Assembly: GCA_017941735.1 (NCBI GenBank)
Contig: JAGAVW010000002.1
Span: 1-64,000, forward strand
Length of the DNA: 64,000 nucleotides
Direction of reading: 5' to 3'
DNA from: Solobacterium sp.
GTDB taxonomy: Bacteria > Bacillota_I > Bacilli_A > Erysipelotrichales > Erysipelotrichaceae
Positions 34,635-42,265 of this stretch are shown one piece after another. The notes beneath the pieces were generated by a model. The model worked only from the letters and a program-made list of their open reading frames with translations. It ran no database searches and was not told the origin of the DNA. Position 1 is the stretch's first letter. The number at the start of each line of letters is the position of its first letter. The position numbers and the translations under genes are program-made.

Positions 34635-35350
34635 AAAAGGCAACTGTAAAACGATTAGCTAGTATTGTAGGACTATCGATCTTATTGGTAGGCTGTACAA
34701 CCAAACCAAGCACAGAAACACAAGAAGCAGGAACAGGCACTGCCAATGTAGTAGGTGGTTGGACTGTTTATGAAGACAACGCCCCACAACTTACAAGTGA
34801 CGAACAAAAACGTTTTGAAGAAGCACTGGAAGGCTTAACGGGTGTAGGCTATACACCAATCCAAGTGCTTGCAAGTCAACTAGTTTCTGGAAATAACTAT
34901 GCTTATCTAGCAAAAGGTACCACCGTTACGGCACAACCAAAGACAAGCTACTATGTGGTTGTAATTTATGAAGATTTACAAGGCAAAAAAGAATTAAAGA
35001 CGATTAAAGAAATAGATTTAGCAGATATCAAAGTATTAGACAACAAGGCAGAAGGGCTTCTTGGTGGATGGCAAGTACCAGCAGATCGAAAGGGAAGTTT
35101 ACCACAAGAAGCTAGTGCTTCCTTTGAAAAGGCAACCCAAAAACTCATGGGTGTAAGTTTGAACCCACTTGCGTTATTAGGAACACAAGTTGTATCTGGC
35201 ACAAACTACATCGCTATCTGTGAAGGAACCACCACAACGCAAAATCCAACTCCAGCACTCTATGTATTGAAGTGGTATGAAGATTTACAGAAGAACGTTG
35301 AGGTATTAGATAATTCGATTCTCGATTTAGAGTATTACGTAACAGAATAA
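34631..35350 (+). CDS. Lipoprotein with two cystatin-like repeats
   Basis: The 239-residue protein has a lipoprotein signal (SILLVGC, Cys22 as the lipid site), a short Thr/Glu linker and two repeats of about 95 residues beginning GGW at 42 and 145. Each repeat has a helix with FE-x-A, then a QxVxG hairpin (QLVSG 83-87, QVVSG 186-190) followed by N-Y, and ends in Y-E-D-L-Q strands. QxVxG is the papain-binding loop of cystatins. It is coupled to the HD gene (ATGA) and ends at a terminator. Protease inhibition is inferred. Confidence 0.75.
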   Translation: MKKATVKRLASIVGLSILLVGCTTKPSTETQEAGTGTANVVGGWTVYEDNAPQLTSDEQKRFEEALEGLTGVGYTPIQVLASQLVSGNNYAYLAKGTTVTAQPKTSYYVVVIYEDLQGKKELKTIKEIDLADIKVLDNKAEGLLGGWQVPADRKGSLPQEASASFEKATQKLMGVSLNPLALLGTQVVSGTNYIAICEGTTTTQNPTPALYVLKWYEDLQKNVEVLDNSILDLEYYVTE

Positions 35351-35354
35351 TGAA

Positions 35355-35376
35355 AACGAGCTACGGCTCGTTTTTT
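35355..35376 (+). terminator. Intrinsic terminator after the cystatin-like lipoprotein
   Basis: AACGAGC (35355-35361), a TACG loop and GCTCGTT (35366-35372) are followed by T residues to 35376. Confidence 0.9.
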
Positions 35377-35377
35377 A

Positions 35378-35539
35378 TTATTGCATTGTTTTTGTGAGTG
35401 CCTCTTCGACGTGGGTGAGGTGCTCATTCATCATTTTGGCAGCTTCATCTGCGTCATGATTTTGAATCGCTTTTACAATTTCGGCATGATACATGGAAGT
35501 ATGCCGACGTGTTTCATCACTTGCGGAATAGGTTTGGTG
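35378..35539 (-). pseudogene. gntR remnant, C-terminal piece
   Basis: The minus strand encodes 53 residues then TAA that match residues 180-233 of the intact GntR protein at 37297-38001: HQTYSASDETRRHTSMYHAE against HQSTSASEETSRNTSLYHEE, continuing through DHD/NHD and HLTHVEEAL. There is no start codon and the preceding part of the gene is missing. It abuts, head to head, a plus-strand piece of the same gene, which shows that an internal segment was inverted. Confidence 0.85.
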
Positions 35540-35751
35540 AAGGGACAGTCGTGAATGAATACAATTCCAACATGTATGCGGAGACCCTTGATAACCTTTT
35601 ATTATTGAGTGATTAATCGGTTATTGAAACGATGCAGTTGAGAAAGATTATGGAAGTCGAAGCGGCACGCCTTTGTGCGCAAAATGCAACGGAAGAAGAA
35701 ATCAAAGAGATACAAATGTATATGGAACAACGGGAAGAATATGCAAAAGCA
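35536..35751 (+). pseudogene. gntR remnant, inverted middle piece
   Basis: The plus strand encodes a segment matching residues 65-136 of the intact GntR: GEGTVVN, AETLDNLLLLSD, a TAA stop at 35614-35616, then MQLRKIMEVEAARLCAQNAT and MYMEQREEYAKA. The last stretch is nearly identical to the intact copy at DNA level. It is in the opposite orientation to the C-terminal piece and runs in frame into a dusB remnant through a shared GCAAAAGCAAT. Confidence 0.85.
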
Positions 35752-36258
35752 ATGGAAGAAGTGGGTGTATCTGCAATTGCTGTTCATGGTCGAACAAGAG
35801 CGCAAATGTATGAAGGTAAATCCAATAATGCTTATAGCAAGATGGTAAAATAAAATGTATTGATACCTGTTATTGGAAACGGAGATATTCGTAGTTATGA
35901 AGATATGCAACGAATGTTAGAGGAAACAGGTTGCGATGCTGTGATGATTGGGCGCGGCCTATTAGGAAAACCATTTTTTCTAGATGAATTAGTTGCACGT
36001 TCTAAAGGAGAAACTTATACGTTACCAACTTATTTTGAACGTATTGAATTATCTTATGCTTATGCCCAAAAATTATGTGCGTATATTGGTGAAGTACGTG
36101 GTATGAAAATGATGCGTGGTATGGCAATCTGGTACATTGTAGGAATGCCAAATAGTGCAGAATGTAGAAGAGAATTATCGATGATGAAAGAATTGCAAGA
36201 GATGCATGAAATCTTAGATGATTTTAAGAAACAACTTAGTGAACAGGAGGCTTTATAA
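35752..36258 (+). pseudogene. dusB remnant, C-terminal half
   Basis: About 168 codons match the second half of DusB at 32254: EEVGVSAIAVHGRTRAQMYEG, then an in-frame TAA at 35851-35853 where the intact gene has a Glu codon, then IPVIGNGDIRSYEDMQRML and GCDAVMIGRGLLGKPFF to the end. The N-terminal half with the catalytic Cys is missing. Divergence from the intact dusB is substantial, so it is an old or imported paralogue. Its end supplies the ribosome site of the next gene. Confidence 0.88.
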
Positions 36259-36259
36259 T

Positions 36260-37171
36260 ATGACAGTTGGAACATTACTTTTAAGACAAATTAGTATCAT
36301 GGCAATTCTAGTGGTGATTGGTTATATCATCAGTTGGAAAGGTCTTGTGACTTATCAAGGATCCAAAGATATTGGTAAAATAATACAATTTATTGTTTTA
36401 CCTTTAATTGTTATTCGTAACTTTAATGTCGCAAGAACACCAGAGATGAATCATCTATTATTAGAATCTTTATTAATTGCGATTATTACCATTTCAGTTT
36501 CTATTTTGATTGCGCGTCTTGTTTATCCAAAAGATCAAGTCTCCCAATTTAGTAGTGCTTTTTGTAATACGGGTGGTTTAGCTGTACCACTTATTTCTGC
36601 TTTATTTGGTAATGATCAAATCATTTACATCACGATGTTATTGGTACTTGTGATTGTCTTACAATGGACCTATGGCATTGTCTTAATGACTGGGGATACC
36701 AAAGCTATGCAGCCAAAAGAAATAATTAAAAACCCGATTGTCATCGCAATGGTCATTGGTATTCTAGTTTATTTTATACAAATCAAATTTCCACCATTAA
36801 TGGAAGAAACGATTTCACATATTACTGCTTTGAATACACCAGTCGGCATGTTTCTGTGTGGTATTTACCTCCAACAAAATGATCTACTAAAAGTATTAAA
36901 AGATAAAAGTGTCTATACCGTTTCCTTTGTGCGTTTAGTCTTAATACCACTTGTCGTTATTCTATTATTTAAATTTTTACCATTTGGTTCTTATACTTTA
37001 AAGATGTATCACATCATTGCGATTTCTGTAGCGGTAGGGGGTAATGTTGCATATATCGCTCAAATTTATGAAAAGGATTATGGGAAAGCAGTAGGCCAAT
37101 ATTGTATTTCAACGATACTTTGTTTGATAACCTTACCACTTATTGTTACTTTGGCAGAACATATTTTATAA
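36260..37171 (+). CDS. AEC family transporter (copy 2)
   Basis: The 303-residue AEC transporter has about ten membrane helices; the helix-4 motif reads FSSAFCNTGGLAVPLISALFG and helix 9 AVGGNVAYIA. AGGAGG in the tail of the dusB remnant precedes ATG 36260. It lies beside the gntR-ulaG locus, convergent with gntR, and is a candidate importer for that pathway, which lacks a PTS. The link is by position only. It shares a dusB-neighbour context with copy 1 although sequence identity is low. Confidence 0.87.
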   Translation: MTVGTLLLRQISIMAILVVIGYIISWKGLVTYQGSKDIGKIIQFIVLPLIVIRNFNVARTPEMNHLLLESLLIAIITISVSILIARLVYPKDQVSQFSSAFCNTGGLAVPLISALFGNDQIIYITMLLVLVIVLQWTYGIVLMTGDTKAMQPKEIIKNPIVIAMVIGILVYFIQIKFPPLMEETISHITALNTPVGMFLCGIYLQQNDLLKVLKDKSVYTVSFVRLVLIPLVVILLFKFLPFGSYTLKMYHIIAISVAVGGNVAYIAQIYEKDYGKAVGQYCISTILCLITLPLIVTLAEHIL

Positions 37172-37202
37172 AAATAAATAAATGGAACTTCAATCACATA
37201 AC

Positions 37203-37229
37203 AAAAGGTAAGAGTAATCTTGCCTTTTA
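37203..37229. terminator. Bidirectional terminator between AEC transporter 2 and gntR
   Basis: AAAAGGTAAGA pairs with TCTTGCCTTTT around a short GTAA loop, with T-runs on both strands. It lies between two convergent genes. Confidence 0.75.
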
Positions 37230-37296
37230 TCATGGATAATAGGAATCATTTATTTTACACCCACACGTTCGTTCAACCTGGGAAAGTAAATTTACA

Positions 37297-38001
37297 TTAC
37301 TCGATTGTTGAATGTTTAATGATTGCTTCTTCTACTCTTTTTAAATGGGCGTTCATCATATCTGCTGCGCGATCACTATCATGGTCCATAATTGCTTTCA
37401 TAATTTCTTCGTGGTAGAGAGAAGTATTACGACTGGTTTCTTCACTTGCGGAAGTACTTTGATGCATTGCCATAGTTTTTTGAATGGTTTGGATAAATTG
37501 AACAAATAATTCATTATGACTACCTTTGGCAATCGCTAAGTGGAAATTACGATCGGCATCATATTTCTTTTGTATATTTTCTGGGGTTTGTATTGCTTTT
37601 GCGTATTCTTCCCGTTGTTCCATATACATTTGTATTTCTTTGATTTCTTCATCTGTCGCATTTTGCGCACATAAACGGGTTGCTTCGGTCTCCATTAACT
37701 TGCGTAATTGCATCATTTCTAAATTTGTATTATCGCTTAATAAAAATAAGGTATCTAAAGTATCAGCGATAATACTTGTATTTAATGTATTGATAAAAGA
37801 ACCTTCCCCATGCTTGGTAATGACTAAACCTTTGGCAGTAAGAATCTTTAATGCTTCCCGTACAGCCATTCTTGAGCAATGATACGTCTCGGATAATTCA
37901 TATTCATTAGGAAGCTTATCACCAGATAAAAGTTCTTTCTTACGTATCTGTTCAATGATATCTTCGACGATTTGTTCACTTTTACTTATATGATCACTCA
38001 T
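37297..38001 (-). CDS. GntR family regulator (FadR/FCD subfamily)
   Basis: The 234-residue regulator has a winged-helix N-terminus (LPNEYELSETYHCSRMAVREALKILTAKG split around SRMAVREA; GEGSFI wing) and an FCD effector domain (about 95-230). FCD proteins often bind a small organic acid or sugar acid with a metal. It starts at ATG 38001 after GAGGT. Two GTTGTnnnACAAC palindromes lie in the region shared with the ulaG operon, one beside its own start, so it probably represses both itself and that operon. A shattered paralogue lies at 35378-35751. Confidence 0.92.
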   Translation of the reverse strand: MSDHISKSEQIVEDIIEQIRKKELLSGDKLPNEYELSETYHCSRMAVREALKILTAKGLVITKHGEGSFINTLNTSIIADTLDTLFLLSDNTNLEMMQLRKLMETEATRLCAQNATDEEIKEIQMYMEQREEYAKAIQTPENIQKKYDADRNFHLAIAKGSHNELFVQFIQTIQKTMAMHQSTSASEETSRNTSLYHEEIMKAIMDHDSDRAADMMNAHLKRVEEAIIKHSTIE

Positions 38002-38011
38002 AATTACCTCG

Positions 38012-38024
38012 GTTGTAAGACAAC
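38012..38024. promoter_or_regulatory. GntR operator O1
   Basis: GTTGTAAGACAAC is a perfect 5-bp-arm palindrome of the TTGTnnnACAA type bound by FadR-subfamily GntR proteins. It lies about ten bases upstream of the gntR ATG and should mediate autoregulation. Confidence 0.8.
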
Positions 38025-38066
38025 TTACACATATATTTTGCCATTTATGCCAAAAAAAAGCAACTA

Positions 38067-38095
38067 TTGACAAATATATGGGCTTAATATAGGAT
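38067..38095 (+). promoter_or_regulatory. Promoter of the ulaG-like operon
   Basis: TTGACA (38067-38072), a 17-base spacer and TAGGAT (38090-38095). The predicted +1 near 38102 falls inside operator O2. Confidence 0.85.
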
Positions 38096-38096
38096 G

Positions 38097-38113
38097 TAGT
38101 TGTCAGACAACTA
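38097..38113. promoter_or_regulatory. GntR operator O2 at the operon start site
   Basis: TAGTTGTCAGACAACTA is a perfect palindrome with 7-bp arms and a CAG centre, sharing the GTTGTnnnACAAC core with O1. It begins just after the -10 box, a position suited to repression. Confidence 0.85.
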
Positions 38114-38132
38114 AAACGAAAGGAGAGTTGCT

Positions 38133-39218
38133 ATGAAAAATGATGTCAACATTAAAGACTTAGATCGACAAGCTTGGATTAACGACATTTTCCCAGAATG
38201 GGGAACCTATTTAAACGAACTCATTGAAGAAACAAAAGTACCTAAAGGTAATATTGCGATGTGGTGGATGGGTTGTTGTGGTATTTATTTAAAATCTCCA
38301 AAAGATTGTAATATTATCGTCGACCTATGGTTAGATACTGGAAAACGGACAAGAAAGTTTCCTAAACATCCAGAATGGGGCCAAGGTAAAGATTTCCAAA
38401 TGGCACGTATGGTTGGCTCACGTCAATTCCAACCCAATTGCCGTGCTGTTCCAATGGTGATTGACCCTTATGAAATTAAGAAGATGGATGCGGTATTATC
38501 AACCCACTTCCATCGTGATCATATTGATCCTTATGTTGCTGCGGCAATTGTAAAAAATACAAAGGCGCCATTCATTGGGCCAAAATACAGTTGTGATATT
38601 TGGCGTAAATGGGGTGTTCCAGAAAAGAGAATCAAAGAAGTTAGACCTGGTGACTCCATCAAAATTAAAGATATTGAAATCATTGCGACAGATTCCTTTG
38701 ACCGGACCGCTTTAATTACTGCGCCACCAGCAGGCGATATTCGTGGACGTTTACCAGATGATATGGATGATCGTGCTGTGAACTTTGTGTTTAAGACACC
38801 TGGTGGCACCATCTATCATAGTGGCGACTCCCATATGTCAAATTACTATGTGAAACATGGTAAGATGTGGGATATTGATGTTGCCTTTGTATCCTATGGA
38901 GAAAACCCAATTGGATGTACAGATAAAGTGACAAGTGTGGACTGCTTACGTATGGCCGAAGATTTAAATACAAAAGTCATTATTCCAATTCACTATGACA
39001 TTTGGACAAACATGTTGGCAGACCCAATGGAAATCTTATATCTTTACTACTATCGTAAAGACCGTTTGGATTACAAATTCCACCCATTCATTTGGCAAGT
39101 TGGTGGAGGTTATATGTATCCACGTGATAAAGACAAGAAAGTCTTTATGTTTGAAAGAGGCTTCAGTGATGCCTTTGACTTGGATGAACCAAACGTTCCA
39201 TTCAAAGCATTCTTATAA
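38133..39218 (+). CDS. ulaG: UlaG-like lactonase (L-ascorbate-6-phosphate lactonase family)
   Basis: The 361-residue metallo-beta-lactamase-fold enzyme closely follows UlaG, which opens the lactone of L-ascorbate 6-phosphate. It has the metal site HFHRDH (H125, H127, D129, H130), YHSGDSHMSNYY, FVSYGENPIG and IIPIHYDIW. AAAGGAG precedes ATG 38133. It heads an operon of five genes behind a GntR-controlled promoter. UlaABC PTS genes are absent here, so the real substrate may be another lactone, or uptake genes may be elsewhere. Confidence 0.9.
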   Translation: MKNDVNIKDLDRQAWINDIFPEWGTYLNELIEETKVPKGNIAMWWMGCCGIYLKSPKDCNIIVDLWLDTGKRTRKFPKHPEWGQGKDFQMARMVGSRQFQPNCRAVPMVIDPYEIKKMDAVLSTHFHRDHIDPYVAAAIVKNTKAPFIGPKYSCDIWRKWGVPEKRIKEVRPGDSIKIKDIEIIATDSFDRTALITAPPAGDIRGRLPDDMDDRAVNFVFKTPGGTIYHSGDSHMSNYYVKHGKMWDIDVAFVSYGENPIGCTDKVTSVDCLRMAEDLNTKVIIPIHYDIWTNMLADPMEILYLYYYRKDRLDYKFHPFIWQVGGGYMYPRDKDKKVFMFERGFSDAFDLDEPNVPFKAFL

Positions 39219-39258
39219 TTCAGCGCACATTGTAAATGCTTAACGAGCAGGAGGGAAC

Positions 39259-39963
39259 ATGGAACTTACAGAAATGAAACAACGTGTATATGATACTAAC
39301 ATCGAACTTGTAAAGCGAGGGCTAGTCATTTATACATGGGGCAACGTGAGTATGATTGACCGTGAAAAAGGCATTGTCGTCATTAAACCACGTGGGGTGG
39401 AATATGACGATCTTGGTCCAGAAAATATGTCCGTGACCGATTTAGAGGGAAACCAATTAGAAGGGGATTTACTTCCTTCCGTCGATTTAGATATTCACCT
39501 TGCGATTTATAAACAATTTAAAGAGGTGGGTGGGATTGCGCATACCCACTCCACCTACGCAACATCTTGGGCGCAAGCGCGTTGTGATTTACCTGTTTAT
39601 GGAACAACCCATGGGGATCATTTCTTTGGGAATATCCCATGCACAAGACAACTGAACGAAGAAGAGACAGCTTCCGGCTATGAAAAACATACCGGTGATG
39701 TGATTGTTGAAACATTTCATGAGCGAGGCATTGACCCTATGCAGATGGGGGCAGTACTTGTAGCAGGACATGGTCCATTTACTTGGGGAAAGACACCCGA
39801 AGAAGCAGTTGAGCATAGTGTAATTCTTGAAGAGCTTTCCCATATGGCCTTATTGACTAGAGAAATCAACATGGAAGCACCACAGTTAGAAAAACATATT
39901 CTTGAAAAGCATTATTTGCGTAAGTATGGAAAAGATGCCTACTTCTACCAGGAGAAAAAATGA
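39259..39963 (+). CDS. L-ribulose-5-phosphate 4-epimerase (AraD/UlaF family)
   Basis: The 234-residue class II aldolase-fold enzyme has TWGNVSMIDRE, PRGVEYDDL, SVDLDIHLAIY, the zinc His pair in IAHTHSTYATSWAQ (about residues 94-96) and AGHGPFTWGK. These match AraD/UlaF/SgbE, which interconvert L-ribulose 5-phosphate and D-xylulose 5-phosphate. In the ula pathway this is the last step. AGGAGGG precedes ATG 39259. An aldolase role cannot be excluded from sequence. It overlaps the next gene by four bases. Confidence 0.9.
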   Translation: MELTEMKQRVYDTNIELVKRGLVIYTWGNVSMIDREKGIVVIKPRGVEYDDLGPENMSVTDLEGNQLEGDLLPSVDLDIHLAIYKQFKEVGGIAHTHSTYATSWAQARCDLPVYGTTHGDHFFGNIPCTRQLNEEETASGYEKHTGDVIVETFHERGIDPMQMGAVLVAGHGPFTWGKTPEEAVEHSVILEELSHMALLTREINMEAPQLEKHILEKHYLRKYGKDAYFYQEKK

Positions 39964-40778
39964 AGACCGGTGTATCATTATCCGCATTTCCTGCGCGTAA
40001 AGGGATGCCAGTCTTATTCTCCGAAGCAACCAAAGAGAATCTTGAAACTATTAAACGTTTAGGCTTTGATGGGGTTGACTTATTTGTGCGTGACCCCGAA
40101 TCAAAAGAAACAAGAGATGCGTTACTTGGCTTAGAAAAGTATGGTCTAGGTATTGGCGTAATTATGCCAGCAGCTTTAGCCAGAGAAGGATTATTTCTAG
40201 GCTCCAGCATGCATGTGATACGCGAAGAAGCTTTACGCAAGATTAAAGATATCATCAAGCTTGCGGGAACGTGTGGGGCTATGGTTTCGCTTGGGCTTGT
40301 GCGTGGCTCGAAAGAGGAAGAAGAAGCGCTCGCATCATTTTATACACGCTTTACGGATTCTTGTTTAGAATTATTAAAAGAGGCACAACCCATTGGGGTG
40401 AATCTTGTGATTGAACCAATCAATCGCTATGAGATTAATACCATCAACTCTTTACAAGAATGTATTACCTATATTAAAGACAACAACTTACCAATACATA
40501 TCATGGCAGACACATTCCATATGAATATCGAAGATATTGATTTAACGCAAACACTAAGAGAATCTCTACTCTATACCAAACACATTCATTTTGTTGATTC
40601 GAACCGTTTAGCACCTTCCATGGGACATATGGATTTAGAATCCATGTATCAAATGTTGGTAGAAGAGAATTATCAAGGTTATTTATGTATGGAAGTCATG
40701 CCATTTCCAGATCCTATTACAAACGCAACAATCGGTTCAAACTTTTTTCAAGCGATGAAAGAGAAATATGGAGGGTAA
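39960..40778 (+). CDS. TIM-barrel sugar epimerase/isomerase (UlaE/tagatose-3-epimerase-like)
   Basis: The 272-residue protein belongs to the AP endonuclease 2-like TIM-barrel family. Metal-ligand positions are visible: LVIEPINRYEIN (Glu), IMADTFHMN (Asp, His), IHFVDSNR (His) and CMEVMPFPDP (Glu). It resembles ketose 3-epimerases and L-xylulose-5-phosphate 3-epimerase (UlaE). By position after UlaG- and UlaF-like genes it probably epimerises a pentulose or hexulose (phosphate). The ATGA overlap with the previous gene shows coupling. Confidence 0.82.
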   Translation: MKTGVSLSAFPARKGMPVLFSEATKENLETIKRLGFDGVDLFVRDPESKETRDALLGLEKYGLGIGVIMPAALAREGLFLGSSMHVIREEALRKIKDIIKLAGTCGAMVSLGLVRGSKEEEEALASFYTRFTDSCLELLKEAQPIGVNLVIEPINRYEINTINSLQECITYIKDNNLPIHIMADTFHMNIEDIDLTQTLRESLLYTKHIHFVDSNRLAPSMGHMDLESMYQMLVEENYQGYLCMEVMPFPDPITNATIGSNFFQAMKEKYGG

Positions 40779-40779
40779 C

Positions 40780-42261
40780 ATGAAACAATTTGAATTTGAA
40801 TATGGGCAAGGGACTTTAAGCGCAAATTTACCAGACAGTACCGATGTGTTTATTCCGGGTGAAACCGTAAAAGATCCCGCATACATTAAAGAAAAAGATT
40901 TAGAAAAAGCATACAAAGAAAGTTTGGCACATCCAATTGGTATGAAGCCAATCGCTAAGCTTGTGAAAAAGAACAGTAAGGTTGTTTTTGTTGTTCCAGA
41001 TCGTGTTAAAGGAGGAGAACAAGAAACAAGCCATCGCAAGTTGAGTGTTAAGTACATTTTAGAAGAACTCTACCAAGCAGGTGTCCAAAAGAAAAACATT
41101 CTCTTTATCATATCGAATGGCTTACATCCAAAAAGTAAAGAATCCGATATCAAAGCTATTTTTGGAGAAGCGTTGTTTAATGAATTTTATCCTTCTGGCC
41201 AAATGATTTCCCATGATAGTGAAGATGAAGAACACATGGTAGATCTTGGTTATACCAAACATGGAGATCCTGTATTCATGAATAAATATGTTTATGAAGC
41301 AGACTTACCAATCTTAATTGGCCATGTACAAGGAAACCCTTATGGTGGTTATTCAGGTGGTTATAAACATAGCGCAACTGGGATTACCAATTGGCGTTGT
41401 ATCGCAAGTCACCATGTACCAAGTGTCATGCATCGTGCCGATTTTACACCCGTTAATAATGGCAGTTTGATGCGTGATAAGTTTGATGAAATAAGTATGC
41501 ATATGGAAAAGAAAATGGGACATCCATTCTTCTGTTGCGATGCGGTGCTAGATACGCAATCTCGTCAAATTGCGATTTTCTCAGGCTATGCGAAAAAGAT
41601 GATGCCTGAAAGTTGGAAGGTTGCAGATCAAAGAACCTATGTCCATTGGGCAAAGAAAAAATATGATGTTTTGGTTTTCGGTATGCCCCAAAAATTCCAT
41701 TATGGCGATGGCATGGGTACCAATCCGATTATGATGATGCAGGCTTTATCTGCACAGGTATTGCGTTATAAGCGTATTATGAGTGAACGTTGTGTTATCA
41801 TTTGTGCTTCGACTTGTAATGGGTATTTCCATGATGAATTATGGCCATACTTAAGAGAACAATATGAATTATTCCAAAAAGACCATATGGATACGCTTCC
41901 CGATATGAATCGGTATGGCGAATACTTTTCGACAAATGAAGAATACATTCGTAAATATCGCTACTGCAATGCCTTCCATCCATTCCATGGTTTCTCGATG
42001 ATGAGTTGTGGCCACATTGCGGAAATGAATACAAGTGCGATTTATATCGTTGGGGCACAAGAACCAGGTTATGCGCGTGGCATGGGCTTAAAAACACGTG
42101 CGACCTTTGAAGAAGCATTAGAAGATGCGAAAAAGAAATTTGTTGGCGAGAATCCAAATATTCTTGCTTTACCAATGACCTTTAAGAAAGCAGCTGTCCA
42201 TCTTTGTATGGAAAATCCAGATGAAGATGAAATGGATGCGTATGGGCATAGAAGGAAATAA
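40780..42261 (+). CDS. LarA-like nickel-pincer racemase/epimerase
   Basis: The 493-residue protein matches the lactate racemase (LarA/DUF2088) family, whose members use a nickel-pincer nucleotide to move a hydride at a 2-hydroxy acid. Seen are VPDRVKGG (73-79), ISNGLHPKS (H116, aligned to LarA His108), GGYSGGYKHS (K196, aligned to the cofactor-binding Lys184) and ASHH (211-212). The position of LarA His174 appears to be Asn186. In this operon an epimerase of a sugar acid is more likely than lactate racemase. GGAGGG precedes ATG 40780. The cofactor genes larB, larC and larE are not in the window. Confidence 0.82.
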   Translation: MKQFEFEYGQGTLSANLPDSTDVFIPGETVKDPAYIKEKDLEKAYKESLAHPIGMKPIAKLVKKNSKVVFVVPDRVKGGEQETSHRKLSVKYILEELYQAGVQKKNILFIISNGLHPKSKESDIKAIFGEALFNEFYPSGQMISHDSEDEEHMVDLGYTKHGDPVFMNKYVYEADLPILIGHVQGNPYGGYSGGYKHSATGITNWRCIASHHVPSVMHRADFTPVNNGSLMRDKFDEISMHMEKKMGHPFFCCDAVLDTQSRQIAIFSGYAKKMMPESWKVADQRTYVHWAKKKYDVLVFGMPQKFHYGDGMGTNPIMMMQALSAQVLRYKRIMSERCVIICASTCNGYFHDELWPYLREQYELFQKDHMDTLPDMNRYGEYFSTNEEYIRKYRYCNAFHPFHGFSMMSCGHIAEMNTSAIYIVGAQEPGYARGMGLKTRATFEEALEDAKKKFVGENPNILALPMTFKKAAVHLCMENPDEDEMDAYGHRRK

Positions 42262-42265
42262 GAAG

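Noticed and set aside
35632-35853. 73-codon ORF that looks like a GntR/DusB fusion protein
   Set aside because: It is the in-frame junction of two gene remnants, with neither a DNA-binding domain nor a catalytic site, preceded and followed by stops in the same frame. Treated as pseudogene pieces.
38002-38073. 24-residue N-terminal extension of GntR
   Set aside because: It would run through the operator palindrome and lacks a ribosome site; ATG 38001 has GAGGT upstream and gives a normal GntR start.
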